Below, one piece after another: positions 1 through 8,541 of a DNA stretch of 64,000 bases (positions within the stretch are counted from its first letter, which is position 1; each line of letters opens with the position of its first letter). A program made the translations under genes and the position numbers. The notes under the pieces are model-generated. The model ran no database searches and had not been told where the DNA came from. It was given only the letters and a program-made list of their open reading frames with translations. The stretch covers positions 186,001 through 250,000 of the forward strand of contig JADJPJ010000011.1 in assembly GCA_016713325.1 (NCBI GenBank), given 5' to 3'. This stretch comes from Candidatus Flexifilum affinis (GTDB lineage: Bacteria > Chloroflexota > Anaerolineae > Aggregatilineales > Phototrophicaceae).

Positions 1-217
1 TCAGACGTTTGCTCATGCGCTTATTCCTCTCGGGTTTACGAACTGCCGAAACCAGGGACATGTCCTGATGGAGAGGACGCGCCTCGGCGCCGCTGGTTAC
101 GCTTTCTGCGCGGCGCAGGAAGGCATCACGGTGATCGGTTGTGCGCATCGGCGGCGGGATGCTTCGCCCTAATGCCGCCAGCGCGTCCTGCAACTGACGA
201 TCGTTCAAATCGTTCAT
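1..217 (-). CDS. Partial unknown protein, partner of the ECF sigma factor (runs off the window)
   Basis: About 72 codons are visible from an ATG at 217 and the frame leaves the window open at base 1. The ATG overlaps the stop of the sigma-factor gene as ATGA, so the two are translationally coupled. The visible N-terminus begins MNDLNDRQLQDALAALG, is helical and polar and has no membrane segment in the part seen. A gene directly behind an ECF sigma factor is often its anti-sigma factor, and a second sigma/anti-sigma pair lies at 11370-12972. That role is inferred from position only, because no recognisable domain is visible. Confidence 0.6.
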   Translation of the reverse strand, partial: MNDLNDRQLQDALAALGRSIPPPMRTTDHRDAFLRRAESVTSGAEARPLHQDMSLVSAVRKPERNKRMSKRL

Positions 218-753
218 GTCAACATCCTCCGCAGACGGGTCAGCGCCCGGTGTTGCAGCGTCTTGACGGCGCCGGTGCTGATCTCAAGCACGGCAGCCAC
301 TTCCTCCACATCCAGACCCTGCATGAAGCGCAGCAGGATCACCTCGCGCTGCCGGTCATTGAGATGGTCCAGCGCGGCATAGACTTGCTCAAGCCGGAGT
401 TCGTGGTCGACCAGCGCCTCCAGATCGACCGGCGCGGCCAGCGCCTCGGGCAAGGGGGCATGGTTGCGGTGTTTCTGCCGCCGCGAATGGTCGATGATCA
501 GGCGGCGTGCGACCTGGTACAGCCATGCGCGCAGATTCTCCGTTGGGGGTCGGCCGGCCTCGACCGCATCGAGCAGTCGCTGGAAGACAAGCGCGGCAAT
601 GTCTTCTGCACTTTCACGGTCGCGCAGATGCACGAACGCAAAGCGGTACAGCGCCTCGTAGTAGGTGTCGAAGATCTCGGCCAGGGCCGCGTCCGTCAGC
701 CGGGGCTGGGCGGCCACGCCTGCCGGGAAAGACGACGTCAGTAAATCGGCCAA
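214..753 (-). CDS. ECF-type RNA polymerase sigma factor
   Basis: The 179-residue protein has the two-domain sigma-70 group 4 layout. Region 2 lies at about residues 25-95 (DTYYEALYRFAFVHLRD, then RAWLYQVARRLIIDHSRR). Region 4 lies at about 128-178 (LNDRQREVILLRFMQGL and a helix-turn-helix ending TGAVKTLQHRALTRLRR). It would direct RNA polymerase to a small regulon under control of a partner protein. The start is a TTG preceded by a GAGGTAAGG-like site. Its stop overlaps the next gene by four bases. The inducing signal cannot be read from the sequence. Confidence 0.93.
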   Translation of the reverse strand: MADLLTSSFPAGVAAQPRLTDAALAEIFDTYYEALYRFAFVHLRDRESAEDIAALVFQRLLDAVEAGRPPTENLRAWLYQVARRLIIDHSRRQKHRNHAPLPEALAAPVDLEALVDHELRLEQVYAALDHLNDRQREVILLRFMQGLDVEEVAAVLEISTGAVKTLQHRALTRLRRMLT

Positions 754-863
754 GCCTTACCTCACGCACCTTTATCGAGAAGACGCATCAGTCGCACAGG
801 AGTTACGCTTCCTTTCCGTTGAACGGGTTTCAAGATGAGAAATGACGATCAACGGAATGAATC

Positions 864-880
864 TTGTTCAAAACGAACAA
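864..880. promoter_or_regulatory. Palindromic operator candidate upstream of the sugar ABC operon
   Basis: TTGTTC and GAACAA form a perfect inverted repeat with a five-base spacer, about 95 bases before the binding-protein start. A TACACT hexamer near 911 could be the -10 element of that gene. LacI-type regulators of sugar operons bind this kind of site, but no regulator gene is adjacent, so the role is inferred. Confidence 0.35.
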
Positions 881-974
881 ACGGAAAGCGACCGAGGGCC
901 TCGAAAAAATGGTACACTCAGCGGCTGTGGTAGAGAACCATGACAGATAGGTTTGATCAAAGGATTATTCAACT

Positions 975-2119
975 ATGAAGAAGCTTCTCAATCGTCGTTT
1001 CCTGCTGCTGGCTGCCGTGCTGATCGCCGTTGTGGTGGTCGCGGGCGTGTCGGCGCAGGATAGTCTCATCCGTTACGCGTCCTATGCCAGTGACCCCGGT
1101 GCGCGCGAAGCGGACGAAGCGCTGGTAGCGTTGTGGAACGAGCAGAACCCCGACCAGGCGCTGGAACACTCGATCACCGACCATGAGGCTTTCAAGCAGG
1201 CGATCCGCACCTACCTGGTGGCCGATCCGTCACCGGATGTCCTGACCTGGTTCGCCGGCAACCGTATGGCCTTCTTCGTCGATCGCGGCCTTGCGGCGGA
1301 CCTCAGCCCGCTGTACGAGCGTGAGAGCTGGAATGATGTTTACGCCCCTGGCTTCGTCGCACTGGCGACCTCTGACGAGAGCCAGTATTTCGTCCCGACC
1401 TCCTACTACTGGTGGGCAATGTACTACCGCAAGAGCATCATGGAAGCCAATAATCTGACTCCTCCTGCGACCTGGGACGAACTTCTGGCGACGTGCGATG
1501 CGCTCAACGGCGCGGGCATCATCCCGATCACCATTGGAACGCAGGCTCCCTGGACGGCGGCGGCCTGGTTCGACTTCCTGAACATGCGCATCAACGGCCC
1601 TGAATTCCACATCAACCTGATGCTGCTGGAGGAAAGTTACACCGACGAGCGCGTGGTGGCGGTCTTCGATCACTGGCGTCAACTCTATGAGCACAACTGC
1701 TTCCTGCCCGACAGCGCTGCCTACGACTGGCAGGGCGGTCTCGATTTCATGAATCGCGGCGAAGCGGCCATGTATCTGATGGGTGGCTTCATCACCGACA
1801 GCGTGCCGGATGAGATCGAGAGCGACTATGACTTCGCGATGTTCCCGGTCATCAACCCCGACGTGCCGATCGGCATCGATGCCCCGACGGACGGTTACTT
1901 CATGAGCGCCATCAGCAGAAGGGTATCGCGCTGGTGCAGAGTGCCGACTATGTCGCTCAGTTCTATGATCGCGACACCACGCCGGAAATGGCGGAAGCCG
2001 GCCTCAGCGCCTTCGCCGAATTCATTGCCGACCCGATGAACGCCGATGTGGCTGGACTGCTGGAGAGCCTCGAAGCGGATCGCGTCCGCATTGCGGCTGA
2101 AGTCGCGGCTTCGGAGTAG
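975..2119 (+). pseudogene. Carbohydrate ABC transporter substrate-binding protein, internally deleted and frameshifted
   Basis: The first 312 codons encode a signal peptide (KKLLNRRFLLLAAVLIAVVVVAG, cleavage near AQD) and most of a family 1 extracellular solute-binding protein, up to PTDGYFMSA. From about base 1911 this frame turns to nonsense and stops at 2039. The expected C-terminus (GIALVQSADYVAQFYDRDT and onward to AAEVAASE) continues in another frame from about 1913 to 2119. Joining the two halves gives about 380 residues against the roughly 420 usual for the family. About 35-40 residues are therefore missing at the junction, not just one base. Two intact permease genes follow, so the loss is either recent or an assembly collapse. 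An RBS-like AAAGGATT precedes the ATG. Confidence 0.85.
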
Positions 2120-2131
2120 ACCGATCTCTGT

Positions 2132-2175
2132 GAGGGCGGCTCCGGCGCGCTGTGCGTGCGTCGCGCCCTCTTTTT
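2132..2175 (+). terminator. Rho-independent terminator after the binding-protein gene
   Basis: GAGGGC (2132-2137) pairs with GCCCTC (2165-2170) and five T residues follow. It lies between the binding protein and its permeases. Confidence 0.7.
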
Positions 2176-2193
2176 GAGCGGTACAGGGTGTCT

Positions 2194-2239
2194 GGGGCGA
2201 CCCAAAGCGAAACTGAATTCGCCGGGGTCGCCCCTTTTT
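2194..2239 (+). terminator. Second tandem terminator before the permease genes
   Basis: GGGGCGACCC (2194-2203) pairs perfectly over ten bases with GGGTCGCCCC (2225-2234) and five T residues follow. Two terminators in series would reduce permease expression relative to the binding protein, as is common in binding-protein-dependent importers. Confidence 0.8.
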
Positions 2240-2269
2240 GTTCGTTCCAAGTGGTTTGAGGGCACGAAT

Positions 2270-3244
2270 ATGGCTTCAATAACGGCTTCTCAGAACATTA
2301 CGACCCGTCCCCGGCAGCGACGCAAAATCCAGTGGGCGCCGTATCTCTTTCTGCTCATCCCGCTGGCGCTGTACAGCATGTGGATCATTTTTCCAACCTT
2401 TTTTTCCATTTACCTGAGCTTCACGAACTGGGATGGGATCAGCGCGATTCCCGGCCTCAACCAACTCTCGACCAATAATTTCGCGCGCCTGTTCGGGCTG
2501 AACGGCCAGGTTGCCGATCGCGAATTCGTGACCTCTTTTCTGAACAATCTGAAGTGGATGGCGGTCTTTCTGACCGTACCCACGACGCTCGGCCTGGCAT
2601 TGGCGATGATCTTCAACACCGACATTCGGGGAGCACGCTGGTTCAAAATCAGCTTCTATGCACCGCTGATTCTGTCTTTTGTGGTTATCGGCACGATCTG
2701 GATGTGGATCTACGAACCGCGCGCGGGTCTCCTGAACTCGGTCATCGTCGGGGTTTCTCAGGGATTGTCATCGATCTTTCCCTTCATCACGCCGCTTCAA
2801 CGCGGTCCCGGCTGGCTGGCCGACCGCAATCTGGCGCTGGCGGCTATCCTTGGCGCGGCGGTCTGGCGCCAGGTGGGCTACGTCATGATTCTCTATCTGG
2901 CCGGCCTGAAGAACCTGGATCCCTCGCTGATCGAGGCGGCACGCGTCGACGGCGCGACGGGCTGGCAGATGTTCCGCAAGGTGATTTTCCCGCTCCTGGG
3001 GCCGATCACCACGGTCGTCATGGTCATCTCGGTCATCGACTCGCTGCGTTCGTTTGACCTGGTGCAGGTCATGACGCCACTCGGCGGCGCGTCGAACGTG
3101 CTGGCCAATTTCATGTATATCGAGGCCTTCAATAATTACCAGTTTGGCTATGGGGCGGCCATCGCGGTGACGCTGCTCAGCCTCTCGCTGGTCATCATCA
3201 TTCCTTACCTGTATCGCACCGCCAAGACCGAGCTGGAATACTAG
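2270..3244 (+). CDS. Carbohydrate ABC transporter permease, MalF/UgpA type
   Basis: This 324-residue inner-membrane protein starts at the ATG at 2270. The open frame extends upstream but that part lies in the terminator region. It has six membrane segments (first YLFLLIPLALYSMWIIFPTFF) and the cytoplasmic EAA loop that docks the ATPase (EAARVDGATGWQMFRKVIFPLLGP, about residue 225). It forms the channel together with the next gene. No ATPase gene lies nearby, as is usual for this importer class, where a shared MsmK-type ATPase is encoded elsewhere. The substrate is probably a sugar or oligosaccharide and cannot be named. Confidence 0.92.
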   Translation: MASITASQNITTRPRQRRKIQWAPYLFLLIPLALYSMWIIFPTFFSIYLSFTNWDGISAIPGLNQLSTNNFARLFGLNGQVADREFVTSFLNNLKWMAVFLTVPTTLGLALAMIFNTDIRGARWFKISFYAPLILSFVVIGTIWMWIYEPRAGLLNSVIVGVSQGLSSIFPFITPLQRGPGWLADRNLALAAILGAAVWRQVGYVMILYLAGLKNLDPSLIEAARVDGATGWQMFRKVIFPLLGPITTVVMVISVIDSLRSFDLVQVMTPLGGASNVLANFMYIEAFNNYQFGYGAAIAVTLLSLSLVIIIPYLYRTAKTELEY

Positions 3245-3258
3245 AAGGGGCTGTTCTC

Positions 3259-4155
3259 ATGGCAAACACCACTCTCAGCGGAGAACTGGCGCTGCCCTCG
3301 GCGCAGGTCTGGATGAAACCCAGGAAGAAGCGGTTGACGGTCGGCCGGGTGCTGCTCTATGTCGGACTGATCGCACTTACTCAGGTCTGGCTGATGCCGT
3401 TCTTCAGCGCGCTCCTCACCAGTGTTCGCACCCAGGACGAGATCTCGCTCAACGGCTTCTGGCGTCCTGATCTCAACCAGCTCACTCTGGATAACTTCGG
3501 TCAGGCGTGGGAGCAAGCCCGCGTGTCGCGCTACATGGGCAACAGTTTCATCGTCACCATTCCGTCGCTCATCGCCACACTCCTGCTGTCGTCGATGTCG
3601 GCGTTTGCTCTGGCGCGCTACAAATTCCGGCTGGCGCTACCGCTGTATTTCATGTTTGTCGCCGGGACCATGCTCCCGTTCCAGATTTTGCTGCTGCCCG
3701 TCTTCAAGCTGGCCAATGACCTGAAGATCTACAACACTTACTGGGCGCTGATCATCATTCACACAGCGTTCCAGATGGGCTTCTGCACGATGGTCCTACG
3801 CAACTACATGAAGACCATCCCCAATGACATCGTCGAGGCGGCTCGCGTGGACGGATGCAGTGACTTCCGCATCTACTGGCAGATTATTCTGCCGCTGACG
3901 CTGCCCGCCCTGGCGGCACTGGGAACGCTTGAATTCACCTGGATCTTCAACGACTATCTGTGGGCGCTCATCCTCGTGCAGAGTGAAGCGCTCAAGCCGA
4001 TCACGGCCGGCCTCGCCAGTCTGCGTGGGCAGTTCACCACCAACTGGCCGCTGATCACTGCTGGCTCGCTGATTGGTGTCATCCCGACCCTCTTCGTCTT
4101 CGCCTTCCTGCAGCGCTACTTCATCCAGGGCCTGACGCTCGGCTCCGGCAAGTAG
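3259..4155 (+). CDS. Carbohydrate ABC transporter permease, MalG/UgpE type
   Basis: The protein has 298 residues, six predicted membrane helices and the EAA motif EAARVDGCSDFRIYWQIILP at about residue 192. The final stretch ending FLQRYFIQGLTLGSGK is typical of MalG-like subunits. It starts 14 bases after the partner permease, so the two are co-transcribed and should pair as the transmembrane channel of the importer that begins at 975. Confidence 0.93.
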   Translation: MANTTLSGELALPSAQVWMKPRKKRLTVGRVLLYVGLIALTQVWLMPFFSALLTSVRTQDEISLNGFWRPDLNQLTLDNFGQAWEQARVSRYMGNSFIVTIPSLIATLLLSSMSAFALARYKFRLALPLYFMFVAGTMLPFQILLLPVFKLANDLKIYNTYWALIIIHTAFQMGFCTMVLRNYMKTIPNDIVEAARVDGCSDFRIYWQIILPLTLPALAALGTLEFTWIFNDYLWALILVQSEALKPITAGLASLRGQFTTNWPLITAGSLIGVIPTLFVFAFLQRYFIQGLTLGSGK

Positions 4156-4164
4156 CCGCCGGAC

Positions 4165-4200
4165 GCGGGAGCACGCGTCCACCGCGACGTCTGCTCCCGC
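4165..4200. terminator. Hairpin between convergent genes
   Basis: GCGGGAGCA (4165-4173) and TGCTCCCGC (4192-4200) are perfectly complementary with an 18-base loop. The hairpin lies between the stop codons of two convergent genes and probably ends transcription from both sides. There is no T run, so the efficiency is uncertain. Confidence 0.5.
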
Positions 4201-4222
4201 ATCTGCAACTCCGTTTCGTGCG

Positions 4223-5023
4223 CTATTTCTCCGCCACGATGGCAAAGAGATCCGAGGCCTCAGCGCTCCCGGTCAGCGACGGATAGAACAGCGTGCGTTC
4301 GAATCGCCTCAGTAGGCGGCGGTATTCGTCGTCGGTATAGCCCTGGAGCATGGTCGTGTACTGCGTCATCGCGCCGGTGTCCGCCGCGTAGACATAAAGC
4401 TGGGTGACAGCGCAGTCGCCGACGTAATGCGATTCTTCCAGACAGAGGTACGGCGAGTCCGAGAAGAGGCCTTTTTCCGCCGTGTGCCAGGAGGCCGGCT
4501 GCTGCCCCAGCCGGCGGACGAAGTTGGCTGGATGGACCTCTAGCAGAAGCCGGCCGCCTGGCTTGAGCGCAGCATGAGCCTTCTCGACAATGCGCTCCGC
4601 CTGCTCCGCGGAAAAGGCGTTCAGCTCTCCGTAGATGAGCATGGCCAGATCGAACCCGCTACCGAAGTCTGCCTCCAGGAGGTCGGCCAGACGATAGTCC
4701 GGTCCGGGGTGGTGCTGGCGAGCGTAGTCGATCGAAGCGGGCGAGAAGTCGATGCCGGTGCAGGTGTGGCCGAGCGCCGTCAGTCGTCCTGCGTAGAAGC
4801 CAGGGCCGCAGCCGAGGTCGAGGATGCGCGCCGGCTGCTCGCCCAGCACCTTGTGGTGAATCCAGGCGACCTGCTGGTCGATGATGCTGAAGCGGCGGCT
4901 GGCGGCGTCATGGGCCTGGCTGAGATGCTCGGCCAGCATGCGGCGGCTGAAATCGGGATCGTCCCACGGGATTTTGCGCCAGCTATCCGGCATGGCGCGG
5001 CGATTGAGTAGGGGGGTGAACAT
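4223..5023 (-). CDS. Class I SAM-dependent methyltransferase
   Basis: The 266-residue soluble protein has the SAM-binding glycine motif ILDLGCGPGFYAGRL at about residues 67-81. An acidic end of strand 2 (TGIDFSPASIDYAR) and a later LKPGGRLLLEVHP strand follow, giving the Methyltransf_25/UbiE-like fold. The start ATG at 5023 has a GAAGGAA ribosome site. It is transcribed alone, away from the copper-linked genes. The substrate is unknown, and family resemblance does not settle whether it acts on a small molecule or a protein. Confidence 0.88.
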   Translation of the reverse strand: MFTPLLNRRAMPDSWRKIPWDDPDFSRRMLAEHLSQAHDAASRRFSIIDQQVAWIHHKVLGEQPARILDLGCGPGFYAGRLTALGHTCTGIDFSPASIDYARQHHPGPDYRLADLLEADFGSGFDLAMLIYGELNAFSAEQAERIVEKAHAALKPGGRLLLEVHPANFVRRLGQQPASWHTAEKGLFSDSPYLCLEESHYVGDCAVTQLYVYAADTGAMTQYTTMLQGYTDDEYRRLLRRFERTLFYPSLTGSAEASDLFAIVAEK

Positions 5024-5068
5024 GAAGGGTTCCTTCGGGTATGGCGAGCTCGCTTTCCGACTCGCAAG

Positions 5069-5114
5069 TACGCTGTTTAGCGTATTGATCGATTATCGAC
5101 GACAGCGCTAATAT
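5069..5114 (+). promoter_or_regulatory. Palindrome and probable promoter of the copper-linked genes
   Basis: TACGCT (5069-5074) and AGCGTA (5079-5084) form a perfect inverted repeat with a GTTT spacer. Immediately after it lies TTGATC (5085-5090), then 18 bases, then TAATAT (5109-5114). This fits a sigma-70 promoter with an operator abutting the -35 element. The region also separates a divergent methyltransferase gene. Confidence 0.4.
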
Positions 5115-5132
5115 TCAAAGTGCGAAGTCGTC

Positions 5133-5723
5133 ATGTGTCCCGAAAACAACAAGAGAAGAAGGTGCGTCTTGAGAATCCTCAGACTTGCTTCGGTGTTCCT
5201 TGCCGTCGTGCTGCTTGCGTGCACGTTGGCGCCGGCGATGGCACACGAGGGGCGAGAGGTGGGGCCCTATCTGCTGACCTTTGGCTGGCGGGCAGAACCG
5301 GCCACGGTGGGCAGCGCAAACGGCCCGGAGGTGATCATTGCGATGCACGAGCATGAAGAAGATAGCGACGATCACGATCATGAGCACGCTGAAAATCCGT
5401 TGGAAGGCGTTGTCGTCGATCTTCAGGTCGAGGTGCAGTTCGGCCCGGCCAGCAAAACCTTGGTGCTGGACCCGGTCTTTGGTTCGGTGGACCGCTATGT
5501 CGCCGATCTGATCCCGACCCGCCCCGGGGATTACACCTTCCGTGTTTTCGGGACCATTGGCGATGTCGAAGTGGACGAGGTGTTCTCCTCGGCGGATGGC
5601 GAATTCAGCAGCGTCGAACCGGCGTCGGACATCACGTTCCCCGACCCACTGCCGTCGGTGGTCGAGCTGATGGAACAGATCGCCGCGCTGGAAGCGCGAA
5701 TTGCTGCCCTGGAGGGCGGCTAG
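5133..5723 (+). CDS. Secreted His/Asp-rich protein with C-terminal coiled coil, copper-linked
   Basis: The 196-residue protein has a signal peptide (LASVFLAVVLLACTLAPAMA, cleaved before HEGREVGPY). The mature start keeps a His, and at about residues 72-86 there is a His/Asp/Glu-rich stretch (HEHEEDSDDHDHEHAE) suited to binding metal ions. The middle is beta-rich. The last 25 residues (VVELMEQIAALEARIAALEGG) form a short heptad coiled coil that may oligomerise the protein. The stop lies 18 bases before the CopC-CopD gene, so the two are probably co-transcribed. Metal storage or delivery outside the membrane is inferred from composition and context; the family is not recognised by name. Confidence 0.75.
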   Translation: MCPENNKRRRCVLRILRLASVFLAVVLLACTLAPAMAHEGREVGPYLLTFGWRAEPATVGSANGPEVIIAMHEHEEDSDDHDHEHAENPLEGVVVDLQVEVQFGPASKTLVLDPVFGSVDRYVADLIPTRPGDYTFRVFGTIGDVEVDEVFSSADGEFSSVEPASDITFPDPLPSVVELMEQIAALEARIAALEGG

Positions 5724-5741
5724 AGCAGTTCCTCTCTATTC

Positions 5742-7433
5742 ATGCCGCGCTTGATGGTTCTCGCCGCCGCGATCCTGATGTTCTTGCTGGGGATCGCGGC
5801 GAACCCTGTTTCTGCCCATGCCTCTCTGGAGCGGTCTGATCCGACTCCGAATGCCCGCCTCGGCAGCACGCCGGAAGCCTTTCACCTCTGGTTCACGGAG
5901 CCGCTCGAAGCGCAGTTCAGCAGCGTGCATCTCGTGGATTCCAGTGGGACACGGGTGACGGCTGAATCCGTGGTTCTGAGCGCCGACGGTCGTCAGATGA
6001 CGCTGCGCACTGGCCTGCTGCCGGATGGCGTGTACACGATCGTCTGGCGGGTCGTCTCGGCGGCCGACGGCCATCTGACCCAGGGCAGCTACCCCATCAC
6101 CATTGGCGTGTCGACGATTTCACCTTTGGGAGCCACAACCCAATCGCTTACCCTCGACTCCTCCGTGCCGGTCGAAAGCGCCGCCCTCCGCTGGCTGAAT
6201 CTGCTCGGCCTGGCGCTGCTGGCCGGCCTGCCCATCTTTGCCCTGAGCGCTCCATTCACACCGCAGGTGGAGCGCCGCTGCTGGACGGTCACCTGGGGCG
6301 GTTGGTTGCTCGCCGGTGTCACCGCCTTTCTCGTGCTGGCGGCGCAGACGGCCCTGATATCCGGTGGTTTGCTGCCGGATGCTCTGACGAGCATGGTCTT
6401 TGAAACCCGGTACGGTGCACTCTGGTTGGCGCGTCTGGTGCTGTGGACACTGTATGGGCTGGCGCTGCTCATTCTTTGGCGTCCTGGCGCGACCAGCCGC
6501 ACGGCCCAGCAGCGGATTCAGATCGCCCTGATTCTGCTCGCCGCCGGAGTTCTGCTGACCCAGAGTCTGTACAGTCACGGCAGCGGCGCGGAGACGAACG
6601 CATCACTGTTCATCGCTGCCGACTGGCTGCACCTCCTGGCGATGTCGACCTGGGTGGGCGGGCTGGTGGGTCTGGCTGCCACGACCGCGCTGATGCGCGG
6701 CGAGCCGTTGCTGGCCGGCCAAATGGTCGGGCGCTTCTCCAATCTGGCGCGGATGGCGGTGCTGCTCCTCATCCTGAGCGGGATTCCCGGCGCGCTGCTG
6801 CACATCGGGTCATTCGAAGCGCTCACCACCACCGTCTATGGCGCGGCCCTGATCATCAAGCTGGTTCTGCTGGCGCCGCTGCTCGGCGTGGCCGCTGTCA
6901 ACCTGTTGGTGACGCGCCGGCGGCTGCGCGAGGGCGAAGGCGTTTGGGTCGGACGTCTACGCGCCCTGGTCGGCGTCGAGGTCGCCCTGTTGCTGGTCAT
7001 CCTGGCCGCTGCCGGCGTGATGACCGCCATCGCCCCCGCCCGCCAGGTCCTGGCAGAGCGTCTGGCCGCGCCGCCGCCACCGGATACCAGCATCTTCGAG
7101 ATGGAAGTGGCGGGATCGGTCATGGTTCACATGCTGGTCTCGCCAGGGCTGGTGGGCGAAAATACCTTCACTGTCGAGCTGTACGACGATACGACGGGCG
7201 AGCCGATCGCCGATGCGATGCTGATCCGTCTGCGCCTGGAGCATGCGGTTGAGCCCCTGGGGGAGAGCGAACTGCGCCCGGTCCACGCGGAGGATGGGCG
7301 CTACACGGTGGTCGGGTCGAACCTGAGTATTCCGGGGGAGTGGCGCATCCGCGTGAGCATACAGCGCCCCGGTCAGTTCGACACCGTGGTCGATTTCACG
7401 CCTCTGATTCAGAGCGAGGCGCCAGTTCCTTAG
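5742..7433 (+). CDS. Copper resistance fusion protein CopC-CopD (YcnJ-like)
   Basis: The 563-residue protein has a signal peptide (about residues 1-25) followed by mature HASLERSDP, the N-terminal His signature of CopC copper-binding domains. The CopC domain runs to about residue 125 and ends ADGHLTQGSYPITIG with a second conserved His. CopD follows with about eight membrane helices (residues 150-440), including LHLLAMSTWVGGL. A periplasm-side beta domain of about 100 residues closes the protein. The family is linked to copper uptake and homeostasis in the cell envelope. It sits directly behind the His-rich gene, and its stop overlaps the convergent gene by four bases. Confidence 0.93.
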   Translation: MPRLMVLAAAILMFLLGIAANPVSAHASLERSDPTPNARLGSTPEAFHLWFTEPLEAQFSSVHLVDSSGTRVTAESVVLSADGRQMTLRTGLLPDGVYTIVWRVVSAADGHLTQGSYPITIGVSTISPLGATTQSLTLDSSVPVESAALRWLNLLGLALLAGLPIFALSAPFTPQVERRCWTVTWGGWLLAGVTAFLVLAAQTALISGGLLPDALTSMVFETRYGALWLARLVLWTLYGLALLILWRPGATSRTAQQRIQIALILLAAGVLLTQSLYSHGSGAETNASLFIAADWLHLLAMSTWVGGLVGLAATTALMRGEPLLAGQMVGRFSNLARMAVLLLILSGIPGALLHIGSFEALTTTVYGAALIIKLVLLAPLLGVAAVNLLVTRRRLREGEGVWVGRLRALVGVEVALLLVILAAAGVMTAIAPARQVLAERLAAPPPPDTSIFEMEVAGSVMVHMLVSPGLVGENTFTVELYDDTTGEPIADAMLIRLRLEHAVEPLGESELRPVHAEDGRYTVVGSNLSIPGEWRIRVSIQRPGQFDTVVDFTPLIQSEAPVP

Positions 7434-7903
7434 TCCCCGCCTGGCGGCATGGGCACCATGGGCGCCGGGATGGTCGTCGTCCCGCCGCCGCTCCCGAACA
7501 CCTGAACCAGCGCCTCGCACATCTCGTCGGAGATTCGCGCCGGACCGAACACCGCACTGGACGTCGGAGGACCGCTGTCGACCCAAAGGGTTCCACCGTC
7601 TGCCGTCTCCCTGGAGACGAACACGTACTGCTGCTCCTGTTTGCCGATCAGGTCGGCCAACCCGCTGAGAGCACCGGAGGTGCCAGAAAGCACGCTGGCG
7701 ATGCCCTGCGCGCCGATGCCAAGCAGACTCGCGACGGCCAATACGGCGGTCTGAACGGCGGCTGACTGGGTGTCGTCCTCGTAATTCAACGTCAGACACC
7801 ATTTCACCCATTGGCGGCGCACCTCGATCTGCGTTTGACGCACAGCGGTGATCGACACCCTGCAGACCGGCCTGAATTCGACGGTATAGTTGATCGTGAT
7901 CAC
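7430..7903 (-). CDS. Unknown protein with glycine/alanine-rich hydrophobic centre
   Basis: The frame stays open up to 8002, but that part overlaps the well-supported divergent gene at 7939. A GTG at 7903 (158 residues, start ITINYTVEF) is therefore preferred. The first third is a beta-type segment. A hydrophobic stretch (TAVLAVASLLGIGAQGIASVLSG) is long enough for one or two membrane passes. The tail ends in a Gly/Thr/Pro-rich region (GSGGGTTTIPAPMVPMPPGG). No family is recognised. It is divergent from the next gene and may share its regulation. Confidence 0.55.
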   Translation of the reverse strand: MITINYTVEFRPVCRVSITAVRQTQIEVRRQWVKWCLTLNYEDDTQSAAVQTAVLAVASLLGIGAQGIASVLSGTSGALSGLADLIGKQEQQYVFVSRETADGGTLWVDSGPPTSSAVFGPARISDEMCEALVQVFGSGGGTTTIPAPMVPMPPGGD

Positions 7904-7938
7904 GCCCGGTTCGGTGGCGATGTTGAGGAGGATAAGCT

Positions 7939-8541
7939 GTGACTGACGACCTGCGGGCTCTCGAAACCGATCTTCCAGTCCAGATGGAGCGAATGGCATC
8001 ATTCGAGAAGCGCCATAAACCCGGGAGCTACTGGCTTGCGATCCTCAAACGTCGGACACCGCAGGGCTGGGCATACGTGAACATCTTCGATGACCCGGCC
8101 ACACGTGCCGGCGTTCAGGAGTTGATCGAATTCTGTACGTTCACCGATCGGCTGTGTCTGGCCTACTGGCAGGCGGACGATGACTGGCGTGAGTGGCTGC
8201 GAAAGACGGACAATCCGTTTCGAGCGATCCCTGTCAATGCGTTTGTCGAGAAGCAGCGCGCGCCCGCCGAGCAGACTCCCAGTCGGGAACCGCTGCGGGT
8301 TGCTCTGGCGGCCATCTCCATCGACAACTGGACCACTGTGCCCAGCGAAACGTTGATGCCGTCCGACGAGTTCGACATGGCCGGCATCCTCCTGAATGTC
8401 ATCACGGCCTCCCGGCAGGCGGGTGGCATCACCGAGCAGCTTCTACAGATGGCGGCGCTTTCAAGCGATCGACCGTCGCGGGCGCATCCGCGGAGCATTT
8501 CCATGCGGGCGCTGATGGAAGATCATGCCAGGTATCGCTGA
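7939..8541 (+). CDS. Unknown cytoplasmic protein of 200 residues
   Basis: The start is a GTG with a strong ribosome site (GAGGAGG at 7925-7931). The protein has no signal peptide or membrane helix. It is rich in Trp and acidic residues in its first half (YWLAILKRRTPQGWAYVNIF, YWQADDDWREWLRK), while its second half is Arg-rich and probably disordered at the end. I do not recognise the family. It is divergent from the gene at 7430. Confidence 0.6.
   Translation: MTDDLRALETDLPVQMERMASFEKRHKPGSYWLAILKRRTPQGWAYVNIFDDPATRAGVQELIEFCTFTDRLCLAYWQADDDWREWLRKTDNPFRAIPVNAFVEKQRAPAEQTPSREPLRVALAAISIDNWTTVPSETLMPSDEFDMAGILLNVITASRQAGGITEQLLQMAALSSDRPSRAHPRSISMRALMEDHARYR

Noticed and set aside
6443..7252. 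A long plus-strand frame of 269 codons inside the CopC-CopD gene, with similar long frames inside lysZ, glyA and the FtsX genes
   Set aside because: These are antisense or shifted-frame shadows of high-GC coding sequence. They lack ribosome sites, are Arg/Gly/His-rich and match no family.
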